45,986 bases of DNA from an uncultured Neomegalonema sp. Lineage in GTDB: Bacteria; Pseudomonadota; Alphaproteobacteria; Rhodobacterales; Rhodobacteraceae. Below, one piece after another: positions 8,588 to 19,769 of the stretch (position 1 is the first letter of the stretch; every line of letters begins with the position of its first letter). The translations under genes were made by a program, and so were the position numbers. Under the pieces are notes generated by a model, which was not told the DNA's origin, did not search any database, and saw only the letters and a program-made list of their open reading frames with translations. The stretch covers positions 1 to 45,986 of the forward strand of contig CALLLP010000047.1 in NCBI GenBank assembly GCA_938008165.1, in the 5' to 3' direction.

Positions 8588-9733
8588 GTGACATCGATGC
8601 GAACAATGGGAGGAGCGCCCGCTCTGCGCGCCAGCGAAAAATCGTTGCTGCATCTGTTGCGCCTGCGGGGGGCCTTGTCGAAAGCGGAGCTGGCCCGATT
8701 GTCGAATATGAGCGCCCAAGGCGTCTCGATCATCATCGAGCGTCTTTTCGATCTCGCGCTGGTCAAGAAGGGTCAGAAAAAACGCGGGCGCGTCGGCCAA
8801 CCCTCCACCCCGATCATCCTCAACCCGGAGGGTGCGGTCTCGATGGGCATCTTCATCGGCATGAACAAGGCGCAGCTGGTCGCGGCGGATTTCCGGGGCG
8901 CGATCCGGGCCGAGCGAAGCGTAACCTATGCGAACGCGCGGGATCTTTCGGCGGCACAATCGATTATCGAGGCGGCTTCGGCCCTGTCCGACACCCTCGG
9001 CGATTCCCTGTGGAGCCGACGGATCGGGATCGGGATCGCAGCGCGGGAATGCCTGCTCGATACCCTATCCGGCACACACGCGCATGCGCCTGGCCTTGCC
9101 GATCCCGATTGCCTCGCGCAGCGGCTGGAAAAAAAGTTTCAGGTTCCCGCCTATTGCGTCAACGACATCCGCGCGGCCTGTATCACCGAAATCGCGGCGG
9201 GTATGGAATATGCGAATCACTCAACGCTCTATCTGGATATCGGGCGCTCTTTCGGGGCGGGGATCATTCTTGAAGGGCGTCTGATCGGAACGGAGGAGCA
9301 GGTTTCGAGCAGCCTGCACACCCTGCCCATGCCAGAGCGCAAGAACACCTATGTCGGCGATCTCGCCTCGCTGGAATCGTTACGCCAAAGCCTTGAGCAA
9401 AGCGACAGCGATTACGACACCCAATTGGTCGCCGATTTCGTGGATACGCAGGATGCCTTCGCCCTTTGGCGGGACGAGGCAGCACAGGCCCTCGCTGCGG
9501 CGATCCGGGCCGCTTCCGCCACGCTCATCATCGACCGGGTCCTGATCGCCAGCGACCTGCGCCATGGCGCGCTTCGCGATCTTGTGCGCGAATTGCAGCA
9601 CAGGCTGGAAACGGATGCGCATTCCAGAATCCGGTTGCCGACGATATCGATGGAAACCGTCACCCCGAACCCCCGCGCCCAAGGCGCCGCGATGGTTCCG
9701 TTCCTGAAGGCGTTCGGCATGCCGGAGGGATGA
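8588..9733 (+). CDS. ROK-family transcriptional regulator with degenerate kinase domain
   Basis: A 381-residue NagC/XylR-type protein. An N-terminal winged helix-turn-helix (LSKAELARLSNMSAQGVSIII, about residues 30-60) is followed by a ROK sugar-kinase fold with YLDIGRSFGAGIILEGRLIG. The zinc motif CxCGxxGC and the catalytic-region His normally found just after this are absent: the sequence runs LHTLPMPERKNTYVGDLASLES, without cysteines. It is therefore unlikely to be a sugar kinase and probably works only as a ligand-sensing regulator. The first start is GTG at 8588; in-frame ATGs at 8597 and 8606 are alternatives. No sugar-use genes adjoin, so its regulon is unknown. Confidence 0.85.
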   Translation: MTSMRTMGGAPALRASEKSLLHLLRLRGALSKAELARLSNMSAQGVSIIIERLFDLALVKKGQKKRGRVGQPSTPIILNPEGAVSMGIFIGMNKAQLVAADFRGAIRAERSVTYANARDLSAAQSIIEAASALSDTLGDSLWSRRIGIGIAARECLLDTLSGTHAHAPGLADPDCLAQRLEKKFQVPAYCVNDIRAACITEIAAGMEYANHSTLYLDIGRSFGAGIILEGRLIGTEEQVSSSLHTLPMPERKNTYVGDLASLESLRQSLEQSDSDYDTQLVADFVDTQDAFALWRDEAAQALAAAIRAASATLIIDRVLIASDLRHGALRDLVRELQHRLETDAHSRIRLPTISMETVTPNPRAQGAAMVPFLKAFGMPEG

Positions 9734-9763
9734 CCCCGCCTGCGCATCGGTCTTGGCACATTG

Positions 9764-10045
9764 CTAGAGCGGCCGGGGAAAGGGGGCCGTGCTCGACATC
9801 GCGACGTCACAGCCATCGGAAACCTTGGTCCAACTGGTATTGTTCAGCACAAGATCACAGCGCAGCGTCACCATCCGCCCGCTTCGCATCCGACAGATTG
9901 TTTCGCCCAATGCCGCCTTTCCACCGGAGTGACGGCACAGGCAGGGGGTCTTGGGCTTTGGCCCGCTCCACCCCTTGAGGGCGGGCTTGGCAAAGCCCGA
10001 TGATGCAAGACTGGCGAGAGCTATTGCAATGACAACTCGTCTCAT
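9764..10045 (-). CDS. Small secreted protein of unknown function
   Basis: About 93 residues with a clear signal peptide (MRRVVIAIALASLASSGFA) followed by KPALKGWSGPKPKTPCLCRHSGG and a short mature part. There are four cysteines in the mature region (Cys-x-Cys, then ICRM and RCDLVLNNTSW), suggesting disulphides in the periplasm. Small proteins with this NNTSW-type C-terminal half occur in Rhodobacteraceae, to my recollection, but I know no function. An in-frame ATG at 10057 is an alternative start. Neither has a good ribosome site. It is divergent from prfA and convergent with the ROK gene. Confidence 0.7.
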   Translation of the reverse strand: MRRVVIAIALASLASSGFAKPALKGWSGPKPKTPCLCRHSGGKAALGETICRMRSGRMVTLRCDLVLNNTSWTKVSDGCDVAMSSTAPFPRPL

Positions 10046-10128
10046 AGGGGCAAACATAGCACAATTTCGGTGTCGATGGCGACGAATCTTCGCTTGACCT
10101 GTCGCGCGGGACTGGCGACACCCGCGCC

Positions 10129-11184
10129 ATGATCCCACGCGAGAAAATTGCCCAGATCCTTCAACGATACGAATTCCTCGAAGCGTCAATGGCCGAGGGG
10201 CTGTCGGGGGATGCCTATGTCGCGCTGTCGAAGGAATATTCCTCGATGCAGGGCGTGGTCGAGCAGGCGCGCCTGTATGAGGAAACCGTCGCGGGCATCG
10301 ACGACGCCGAGGCGATGCTGGACGACGCCGAAATGCGCGATTACGCCGAGGAGGAGCTGGCGCGCCTGCGCGCCGCCCTGCCCGCGCTGGAGCAAGCGAT
10401 GCGAATCGCCCTGCTGCCCCGAGACGAAGCGGACGAGAAATCCGCCATCCTCGAAATCCGCCCCGGCACCGGGGGCGACGAGGCCGCCCTTTTCGCCGGG
10501 GATCTCTTTCGCATGTACCAGCGCTATGCCGAGGGGCGCGGCTGGAAGGTCGAGATTCTGGAGGAAGCGGCGGGCGAAATGGGCGGGTACAAGGAACTCG
10601 TCGCCTCGATCAAGGGGCAGAGCGTCTTTGCGAAGATGAAATTCGAATCGGGCGTCCATCGGGTGCAGCGCGTGCCCGAAACCGAGAGTCAGGGGCGCAT
10701 CCATACATCGGCGGCGACGGTCGCTGTCCTGCCCGAAGCGGAGGCAATCGACGTCACCATCGCCGAGGGCGATCTCAGGATCGATACGATGCGGGCATCG
10801 GGGGCGGGGGGCCAGCATGTCAACACCACCGATTCGGCGGTACGAATCACCCACTTGCCCACGGGCCTTGTCGTGACGTCATCGGAAAAATCGCAGCATA
10901 CGAACCGTGCCAAGGCAATGGATGTGCTCCGCGCCCGGCTCTATGACATGCAACGGCGCGAGGCGGATGAAGCCCGCGCCGCCGAGCGCAAGGGGCAGAT
11001 CGGCTCCGGCGACCGATCCGAGCGCATCCGCACCTACAACTTTCCGCAAGGGCGCGTCAGCGACCACCGGATCAACCTGACCCTCTACAAGCTGGACGAG
11101 GTGATGGCCGGGGGGCTGGACGAGTTGATCGACGCGCTGATGGCCGACGATCAGGCGACCAAGCTCGCCGATCTCGACGCGTGA
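10129..11184 (+). CDS. prfA: Peptide chain release factor 1
   Basis: Release factor 1 (351 residues, slightly shorter than the usual 360) recognises UAA and UAG and triggers hydrolysis of peptidyl-tRNA on the ribosome. The catalytic GGQ is in [18 protein letters not shown]. The stop-codon recognition tripeptide region reads [14 protein letters not shown], keeping the PxT pattern. The start codon is followed by the usual RF1 N terminus (IPREKIAQI), but no clear Shine-Dalgarno sequence is visible. The gene overlaps prmC by GTGA. PrmC methylates the GGQ glutamine of this protein, so the pairing makes functional sense and is widespread in bacteria. Confidence 0.98.
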   Translation: MIPREKIAQILQRYEFLEASMAEGLSGDAYVALSKEYSSMQGVVEQARLYEETVAGIDDAEAMLDDAEMRDYAEEELARLRAALPALEQAMRIALLPRDEADEKSAILEIRPGTGGDEAALFAGDLFRMYQRYAEGRGWKVEILEEAAGEMGGYKELVASIKGQSVFAKMKFESGVHRVQRVPETESQGRIHTSAATVAVLPEAEAIDVTIAEGDLRIDTMRASGAGGQHVNTTDSAVRITHLPTGLVVTSSEKSQHTNRAKAMDVLRARLYDMQRREADEARAAERKGQIGSGDRSERIRTYNFPQGRVSDHRINLTLYKLDEVMAGGLDELIDALMADDQATKLADLDA

Positions 11185-12032
11185 CACGGGGGGAGGCGCT
11201 GCGCGCGGCGCGGGCGCGGCTGGCGCATGTCGAAACGCCTGCGCGCGATGCCCGCGACCTGATGCTGCATGTTCTGGGCATCGAGGCCGCCGCCCTGATT
11301 GCCACCGAGCGCGAGGCCCTGTTACCGGAGGATGCCGCGCGCTTCGACGCGGCCATCGCGCGGCGGGCGGCCCATGAGCCGGTATCGAAGATTATCGGAT
11401 GGCGGGCCTTCTACGGCCTTGATTTCGCGATCACCCGCGATGTTCTGGACCCAAGAGCGGATAGCGAGACCCTGATCGATGCGGCGCTTGACATGGCGGC
11501 GGATGCGCGGCGCATTCTCGATCTGGGGACCGGCTCAGGGTGCCTGCTGCTGACGCTCCTGCATCATCTGCCCCAGGCCGAGGGCCTGGGCATCGACCTG
11601 TCCGAAGCGGCGCTCGATATTGCCCGTCGCAATGCGAAACGGCTTCATCTGGGCGAAAAAGCGCGATTTATCCGGTCCGACTGGCTCGAAAAGGTTGACG
11701 GCACCTTCGACCTTGTGGTTTGCAATCCCCCGTATATCGGCGAACACGAGCGATCCGCCCTTTCGGACGACGTCCTGCTATGGGACCCGGAGGGGGCGCT
11801 GTTCGCCGATGAAGACGGCCTTGCGGCGTATCGAAAAATTGCTTCGACACTCGGCAAGGCGCTTTCTGAGACCGGAACGGCGTTCTTCGAGATCGGTTCG
11901 GGCCAGGCAGAGGCGGTTTCCCGCCTTTTCATGGCTTGCGGCTTCGGGGATATAACGTTTCGCCGCGACATCGCGGACATTCGGCGTTGCATGATCGTGC
12001 GCCGGACAGATCCGCAGGCATTAAGGGACTGA
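11181..12032 (+). CDS. prmC: Release factor glutamine methyltransferase
   Basis: A 283-residue SAM-dependent N5-glutamine methyltransferase (HemK family) that modifies the GGQ glutamine of release factors. An N-terminal helical domain (about 1-80) is followed by the SAM-binding motif [12 protein letters not shown] and the diagnostic catalytic NPPY in [11 protein letters not shown]. It starts with GTG at 11181, whose GTGA overlaps the prfA stop. That coupling, and the missing alternative upstream start, support this choice. Confidence 0.96.
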   Translation: MTRGEALRAARARLAHVETPARDARDLMLHVLGIEAAALIATEREALLPEDAARFDAAIARRAAHEPVSKIIGWRAFYGLDFAITRDVLDPRADSETLIDAALDMAADARRILDLGTGSGCLLLTLLHHLPQAEGLGIDLSEAALDIARRNAKRLHLGEKARFIRSDWLEKVDGTFDLVVCNPPYIGEHERSALSDDVLLWDPEGALFADEDGLAAYRKIASTLGKALSETGTAFFEIGSGQAEAVSRLFMACGFGDITFRRDIADIRRCMIVRRTDPQALRD

Positions 12033-12105
12033 ACGTCCGATCCGCAGAGACTCCCCGCGCCCGACGATGAGGGCGCAGCACACGGATCGGCTTTCCGAAC
12101 GGCAT

Positions 12106-12930
12106 ATGAAGCAGATTTCGAAAAACAATCATAATAACCGTAACCGTCAGAAAAGCGGTCGACGCTCCGGCGGAGGCGGGGGCGGAGGGGGCGGAAACGG
12201 GGGCAATAACCTGAACCGCGTTTACGAAAGCGCGGGACCGGAGGGAAAGGTGCGTGGCACCGCCCAACAGATCATCGACAAATACGCCGCCCTCGCCAAT
12301 GACGCAATGACCGCCGGTGACCGGATCACGGCCGAAAGCTTCTATCAGCACGCCGAACACTACCAGCGAATCGTCTCGACCGCGATGGCCGCCGAGGCCG
12401 AAGCCCGCGAGTTACGCGCACAGCAACAGCGCGAACGCGACGAACGCGAACAGCGCGAGCGCGAGGCCCGCGAGCAGAGCCGATCCAACAACACCGAGGA
12501 TCAGGGCGACGATCGTGGCCGGAGCCGAAACGATTCCGAGCGCCCCGCCCGTTACCGCGATCCCGAACCCGCCACCCAGAGTCAGGCCGAGGCAACGCCC
12601 CCCACGGCAAACGACGCCGAGCAACCATCCGCTGCGGTTGCCAACGAGGATTCGCGCCCCAATCCGCTGGCGGGCGATCCCCGCCCTGCCGATGCCGATT
12701 CCAGTGCCTCACCCGCCGCCGAAGCGGCCGACCCTGCCCCGTTGGAGCCAAAGCCTGCCCCGAAGAAGCGGGCGACTCGTGCGCGCAAACTTGTCATTGA
12801 CGAGGCCGCCAGCCCTGTCGCCGAGGGCGACGCCCCGGCCAAGCCAAAACGGGGCCGCCCGCGCAAAAAAGTCGAACCGGAGAATCCCACCGCCGCCGCC
12901 GTCACAGGCGATGCGGACGCTGCGGGCTGA
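12106..12930 (+). CDS. DUF4167 domain protein with poly-Gly tract and AT-hook-like motif
   Basis: A 274-residue protein. The N terminus is rich in Asn, Arg and Lys and then holds a run of nine glycines. The DUF4167 core follows at about 40-105 (VYESAGPEGKVRGTAQQII ... DRITAESFYQHAEHYQRIV), a domain known almost only from Alphaproteobacteria. The rest is a low-complexity acidic/basic tail with Glu-Arg repeats (REREAREQ). Near residues 246-255 it has KPKRGRPRKK, an AT-hook-type DNA-binding motif. A nucleic-acid role is likely but unproven. I prefer the ATG at 12106, since the ATG at 12067 adds residues unlike the family. It follows prfA-prmC and abuts the phosphoesterase gene. Confidence 0.85.
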   Translation: MKQISKNNHNNRNRQKSGRRSGGGGGGGGGNGGNNLNRVYESAGPEGKVRGTAQQIIDKYAALANDAMTAGDRITAESFYQHAEHYQRIVSTAMAAEAEARELRAQQQRERDEREQREREAREQSRSNNTEDQGDDRGRSRNDSERPARYRDPEPATQSQAEATPPTANDAEQPSAAVANEDSRPNPLAGDPRPADADSSASPAAEAADPAPLEPKPAPKKRATRARKLVIDEAASPVAEGDAPAKPKRGRPRKKVEPENPTAAAVTGDADAAG

Positions 12931-13746
12931 ATGCGACTGCTCTTTCTTGGCGACCTTCTGGGTCGTTCGGGTCGTCAGGCGGCCATTGATGCGCTGCCCG
13001 GCCTGCGATCCCGACTCATGCTCGATTGCGTTATCGTCAATGGCGAGAACGCCGCCGGGGGCTTCGGGATCACCTCCAATATCGCGGAGGCCGTCTTCGA
13101 TGCCGGAGCGGATGCCATCACGCTGGGGAACCACGCCTTCGACAACCGCGAGATCATCGGCCACCTGTCCCGCGAAAACCGCATCGTGCGCCCCGCCAAC
13201 CTGCCAAAGGGCGCACCGGGCCGTGGATCGACCCTGATCGATCTGGCCGATGGGCGGCGGGTGCTGGTCATCAATGCGCTGGGCCGCATTTTCATGCAGC
13301 CCCATGACGACCCCTTCGCCGCCGTGGATCGCGAATTGGAAGCCTGCCCCCTGGGAGTGGCCTGCGATGCGGCGGTGGTCGATTTTCATGCCGAGGCAAC
13401 GTCGGAAAAGCAGGCGATGGGCTATTGGTGCGATGGCCGCGCGAGCCTGTGTGTGGGCACCCATACCCATATCCCCACCGCCGATACACGCATTCTGCCC
13501 AAGGGCACCGCTTATCAGACCGATGCCGGGATGTGCGGCGATTACGACAGCGTTATCGGCATGGACAAGGAAGAACCGCTGCGCCGCTTTATCACCGGCC
13601 TGCCCTCCGGGCGATTCGAACCGAAGATCGGCGAGGCGACGCTCTGCGGTGTCTTCGTGGAAACCGACGATACGACCGGGCTGGCCGTGCGGACCGAGCC
13701 TGTGCGCCTGAAAGGGCTGCTCAAAGAAACATTACCGTCGGTTTAG
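12931..13746 (+). CDS. YmdB-type metallophosphoesterase (TIGR00282 family)
   Basis: A 271-residue calcineurin-like phosphoesterase. Metal-binding motifs in order are GDLLGRSGR, NGENAAGGFG, TLGNHAFDN, DFHAEATSEK and VGTHTHIPTAD, matching the YmdB family. Bacillus YmdB hydrolyses cyclic nucleotides, and family members act on 2',3'-cAMP or related substrates; the substrate here is not known. The ATG follows directly on the DUF4167 stop codon with no gap, so translation is probably coupled. It appears to close the prfA-prmC-DUF4167-phosphoesterase operon. Confidence 0.93.
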   Translation: MRLLFLGDLLGRSGRQAAIDALPGLRSRLMLDCVIVNGENAAGGFGITSNIAEAVFDAGADAITLGNHAFDNREIIGHLSRENRIVRPANLPKGAPGRGSTLIDLADGRRVLVINALGRIFMQPHDDPFAAVDRELEACPLGVACDAAVVDFHAEATSEKQAMGYWCDGRASLCVGTHTHIPTADTRILPKGTAYQTDAGMCGDYDSVIGMDKEEPLRRFITGLPSGRFEPKIGEATLCGVFVETDDTTGLAVRTEPVRLKGLLKETLPSV

Positions 13747-13751
13747 AAAGT

Positions 13752-13770
13752 TGCGTTGCCCTTTAACGCA
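13752..13770 (+). terminator. Possible terminator after the prfA operon
   Basis: A 6-bp stem (TGCGTT / AACGCA) with a 7-base loop begins 6 bases after the phosphoesterase stop and is followed by a pyrimidine-rich stretch ending near 13790 (CCCTTTTCCTT). It could terminate the upstream operon. The short stem and lack of an immediate T-run keep confidence low. Confidence 0.35.
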
Positions 13771-13824
13771 CGGTTAGCCCTTTTCCTTATACCTCTGGTC
13801 AGTCACAACTGCCGGAGTTTCACG

Positions 13825-17073
<3,249 letters not shown>

Positions 17074-17082
<9 letters not shown>

Positions 17083-17976
17083 CGGGCCTTTTTGCATCCG
17101 GCGCAGGCTGAGGGTCGTCCATTCGCCAAGGCGGATGCGCTCGACCGCGTGCATTCCCCATCCGGCAAAGACCCGCTCGACCCCCGGCGCCTGACGATGC
17201 AACAGGCCCGACAGCACCACCGCCGAACCACTGACCGTCACCCGCGCAATCTGCGGAGCCAGCCGCTTGAGCGGGGCGGCAAGAATATTGGCGAAGACCA
17301 GATCATAGGGGGCATGGCGCATCACCTCGCCCCCGGTCGCGCGGCCCGCCTCGACCGTGCGCATCATCAGGCCGGTGCCGTTGGCGCGGCCATTCTCATG
17401 GGCGGTCATCACGGCCACGGCATCGATATCCGTGGCAATCACCCGCGATTTCCACAGCAGCGCGGCCCCCATGCCCAACGCGCCGGTTCCCGTGCCCAGA
17501 TCGAGCACCCGGCGGGCGACAAAGCCCTCGCGCGCCAGCCGGTCCATCGCCGTCAGGCATCCACGGGTGGTGCCGTGATGCCCGGTGCCAAAGGCCATCG
17601 CCGCCTCGATCCGCAGACGCACCGCCGAGGGGGGCGCATCGCCTTCGTCATGCCCGCCATGCAGGACAAACCGCCCCGCCCGGACGGGGCGCAACTCGCG
17701 GCGGACCTTCGAGACCCAATCTTCGGGAGGGACATTCGAGATGACGAAAGGCTGTGACCCGAAGGCCGCCTCCAGCAAGGCGAGCAGGACGGCATTGGGC
17801 CGCCCATCGAAATATCCGCCCACTTCCCAGAGATCGTCATCCTCGTCGATCTCGAAACAGCCGATCCCGACCGGGGCCGGGTCCATTCGCTCCATGGCTT
17901 CTGCCAACGATTGCGCGTCGCGTTCATTCGCAATCGTAGCAAAGGCCGTCCAGACCTCGCCGGTCTTCGCTGTCAT
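17074..17976 (-). CDS. prmA: Ribosomal protein L11 methyltransferase
   Basis: A 300-residue SAM-dependent methyltransferase that trimethylates ribosomal protein L11. The SAM motif is LDLGTGTGALGMG, preceded by the family's AFGTGHHGTTRGCL, and the PrmA signature FANILAAPL follows. The ATG at 17976 has GGAGG about 8 bases upstream, so I prefer it to the ATG at 18009. The 3' end overlaps that of the convergent histidine-kinase gene by 9 bases (17074-17082). It lies just after msrA on the same strand with a 67-bp gap and may be cotranscribed with it. Confidence 0.95.
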
Positions 17977-18043
17977 CGGGTTTTCCTCCGCATCGTGGCG
18001 GCGACGCATAGCACGCCCTCCGGTGCGGGGAAATCGCTATCGC

Positions 18044-18691
18044 TCAGGCGTCGACACCAATCGGGCAGGTAACCCCCGTCCCGCGCAGGTTGCAGTAGCC
18101 GCCGGGTCTTTTGGCGAGATATTGTTGATGCTCCGCTTCGGCATAGTAGAAGACCGGCGCGTGCATGATCTCGGTCGTAACCGGCCCCATGCTGCGCTGT
18201 TCGAGCTGATGGGCGATGATGTTACAGGTCTGGATCGCGGTTTCGTATTGATCGGGCGTGGTGGTGTAGATGCCGGAGCGATATTGTGTGCCCACATCGT
18301 TGCCCTGGCGCATCCCTTGGGTCGGGTCATGCTCCTCCCAAAAAGCCTTGAGCAGACGCTCGGCCGACACGATCGACGGATCATAGACGATCATCACGGC
18401 CTCTGTATGCCCGGTCCTGCCGGTGCAGACCTCGCGATAGGTCGCATGCTTCGTCGTTCCGCCCATATAGCCCACGGCGGTCGAGTAGACCCCCGGAATC
18501 TGCCAGAACAGACGCTCGGCCCCCCAAAAACAGCCCATGGCCACATACAGGGTTTCGAACCCCTCTGGAAACGGGGGCTTCAGCGGATTGCCGGTGACAT
18601 AATGCGCGGCGGGCACGGGCATTTCCTCGGCATTATCCGGCGGTGCCTCGGCGGCGGTTGGGGGGTCGGTTCTATTGAAAAGACTGAACAT
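18044..18691 (-). CDS. msrA: Peptide-methionine (S)-S-oxide reductase
   Basis: A 215-residue MsrA that repairs the S epimer of oxidised methionine. The catalytic motif GCFWGAE has its nucleophilic cysteine at Cys54. Resolving cysteines are in the C-terminal tail at Cys200 and Cys209 (YCNLRGTGVTCPIG), as in the three-cysteine form recycled by thioredoxin. No convincing signal peptide is present, so it is probably cytoplasmic. An AAGGAG lies 9 bases upstream of the ATG. The neighbouring copper sensor gene may hint at oxidative or metal stress, but the spacing of 30 bp does not prove a shared operon. Confidence 0.96.
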   Translation of the reverse strand: MFSLFNRTDPPTAAEAPPDNAEEMPVPAAHYVTGNPLKPPFPEGFETLYVAMGCFWGAERLFWQIPGVYSTAVGYMGGTTKHATYREVCTGRTGHTEAVMIVYDPSIVSAERLLKAFWEEHDPTQGMRQGNDVGTQYRSGIYTTTPDQYETAIQTCNIIAHQLEQRSMGPVTTEIMHAPVFYYAEAEHQQYLAKRPGGYCNLRGTGVTCPIGVDA

Positions 18692-18721
18692 GCGGCGGCT
18701 CCTTCGAAACAGAATATGGGG

Positions 18722-19135
18722 TCAGGTGGGGGCGCTGTCGAGGGCATCCCCGCTCGCGAAACGATCAAGAATCGGACAGTCAGGCCGCTCATCCCCTGCA
18801 CAATCGCGTGCAACCCGCGCGAGTTCTTCTCGCAGGCCTGTCAATTCGGCAATCCGAGTGTCGAGCACGGCGATCTTGGTTTCGGCGAGGCGCTTCACAT
18901 CGGCACTTTCGCGGCTGCGATCCTCATAGAGCGACAGAAGCTCGCGGCATTCGGGAATCGAGAAACCGAACCGCCGGGCGCGGGCGACAAATCGCAGCTT
19001 CTGAACCGATGCCGCATCATAGTCGCGATAGCCGCTATCGCTGCGCCCCGGCGGACCGACAAGATCGATATCGGCATAGTACCGCACGGTTTTTACCGGC
19101 AAGCCCGATTCGCGGGCCGCATCCCCGATCTTCAT
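18722..19135 (-). CDS. cueR: MerR-family Cu(I)-responsive regulator, CueR/HmrR type
   Basis: A 137-residue MerR-family activator. The N-terminal helix-turn-helix reads MKIGDAARESGLPVKTVRYY, and a long dimerisation helix covers about residues 75-110. The metal loop is CAGDERPDC, with Cys112 and Cys120 at exactly the positions used by E. coli CueR to bind Cu(I), followed by PIL as in that protein. Ser77, which marks sensors of monovalent ions (Cu+, Ag+, Au+), is also conserved (RESADVKR). The frame is open upstream, but the ATG at 19135 begins the conserved HTH and has AAGGA ahead of it. It is divergent from a DUF4396 membrane protein and very probably controls it. Confidence 0.93.
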   Translation of the reverse strand: MKIGDAARESGLPVKTVRYYADIDLVGPPGRSDSGYRDYDAASVQKLRFVARARRFGFSIPECRELLSLYEDRSRESADVKRLAETKIAVLDTRIAELTGLREELARVARDCAGDERPDCPILDRFASGDALDSAPT

Positions 19136-19146
19136 GACATTTTTCC

Positions 19147-19177
19147 TTGAGTCTCCTGTTACTGGAAATGTTATCGC
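19147..19177 (+). promoter_or_regulatory. MerR-type promoter/operator for the DUF4396 gene
   Basis: Between the divergent regulator and DUF4396 genes I see a -35-like TTGAGT (19147-19152) and a -10-like TATCGC (19172-19177) separated by 19 bases. The long 19-bp spacer is the hallmark of promoters untwisted by MerR-family activators. The spacer contains TCC-N7-GGA dyad symmetry (19154-19166) and GTTACTGGAA, which resembles half of known CueR/HmrR operators. The assignment is by eye. Confidence 0.65.
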
Positions 19178-19204
19178 TGCGCCCGTAATCAAGGAGGCAC
19201 GCAA

Positions 19205-19657
19205 ATGGCCCTCGTGGAAACCCGCAAACTGGATATCGACTGGAGCGATAGCGCGACCTGGAAACAGGCGCGGATCAATACGCTCTGGTGCCTGCTCGGC
19301 TGTTCCATCGGTGATTTCGGAACGATCCTGTATTTTCAGGTGACCGGCATTCCGTGGCCCGTCTGGGCGATCATGGGGCTGGCGATCATCAACGGCCTGC
19401 TCACCTCGATCGCCCTCGAAACGATCATCCTGTCGCGACAGATGGCCCTGCGCGATGCCTTCCGCACAGCCATCGGCATGTCGCTGATCTCGATGATCGC
19501 GATGGAGGCAGCGATGAACCTGACAGATGTTCTGCTGACAGGGGGGGCGGTGCTGACATGGTGGGTGGTGCCCTTCATGCTGCTGGCCGGGTGGCTGACG
19601 CCCCTGCCCTATAATTACTGGCGGCTGAAGGCGCTGGGCAAGGGGTGCTGCCACTGA
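19205..19657 (+). CDS. DUF4396 membrane protein, probable copper-induced
   Basis: A 150-residue protein of the DUF4396 family with about four hydrophobic segments (25-45, 50-75, 88-108 and 115-135). Possible soft-metal ligands are conspicuous: Cys29 and Cys33 (CLLGC), Met92, Met97, Met100 and Met104 spaced along one helix (MSLISMIAMEAAM), and a C-terminal Cys148-Cys149-His150. The start is well fixed by AAGGAGG at 19191-19197. Divergence from a CueR-type sensor and the 19-bp-spacer promoter suggest induction by Cu(I). A role in copper handling or efflux is inference; the family has no established function that I know. Confidence 0.85.
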   Translation: MALVETRKLDIDWSDSATWKQARINTLWCLLGCSIGDFGTILYFQVTGIPWPVWAIMGLAIINGLLTSIALETIILSRQMALRDAFRTAIGMSLISMIAMEAAMNLTDVLLTGGAVLTWWVVPFMLLAGWLTPLPYNYWRLKALGKGCCH

Positions 19658-19723
19658 CCCCTGCGACAGCTGCAAACCGCAAGGTCAGGGTGAGCACGGG
19701 TATAGGAAAGACTTGAAAGCGAA

Positions 19724-19751
19724 GGGCCGAGATCCCTTGTGATCCCGGCCC
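19724..19751 (-). terminator. Hairpin terminator between convergent DUF4396 and gabD
   Basis: An 11-bp stem with one mismatch (GGGCCGaGATC / GATCcCGGCCC) and a 6-base loop, 18 bases past the gabD stop. In the minus direction it is followed by a T-rich stretch (TTCGCTTTCAAGTCTTTC), so it most likely terminates gabD and may also block readthrough from the DUF4396 gene. Confidence 0.7.
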
Positions 19752-19769
19752 CTATCGCGCCTGATTGCG

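Noticed and set aside
12170..12215. A tandem repeat or CRISPR-like array in the G-rich stretch
   Set aside because: It encodes the poly-Gly tract of the DUF4167 protein and has no spacer structure.
18722..19675. A possible 317-residue protein containing the MerR domain at its C terminus
   Set aside because: The upstream part is antisense to the DUF4396 gene and low in plausible protein signal. The MerR domain starts exactly at the ATG at 19135, which has its own ribosome site.
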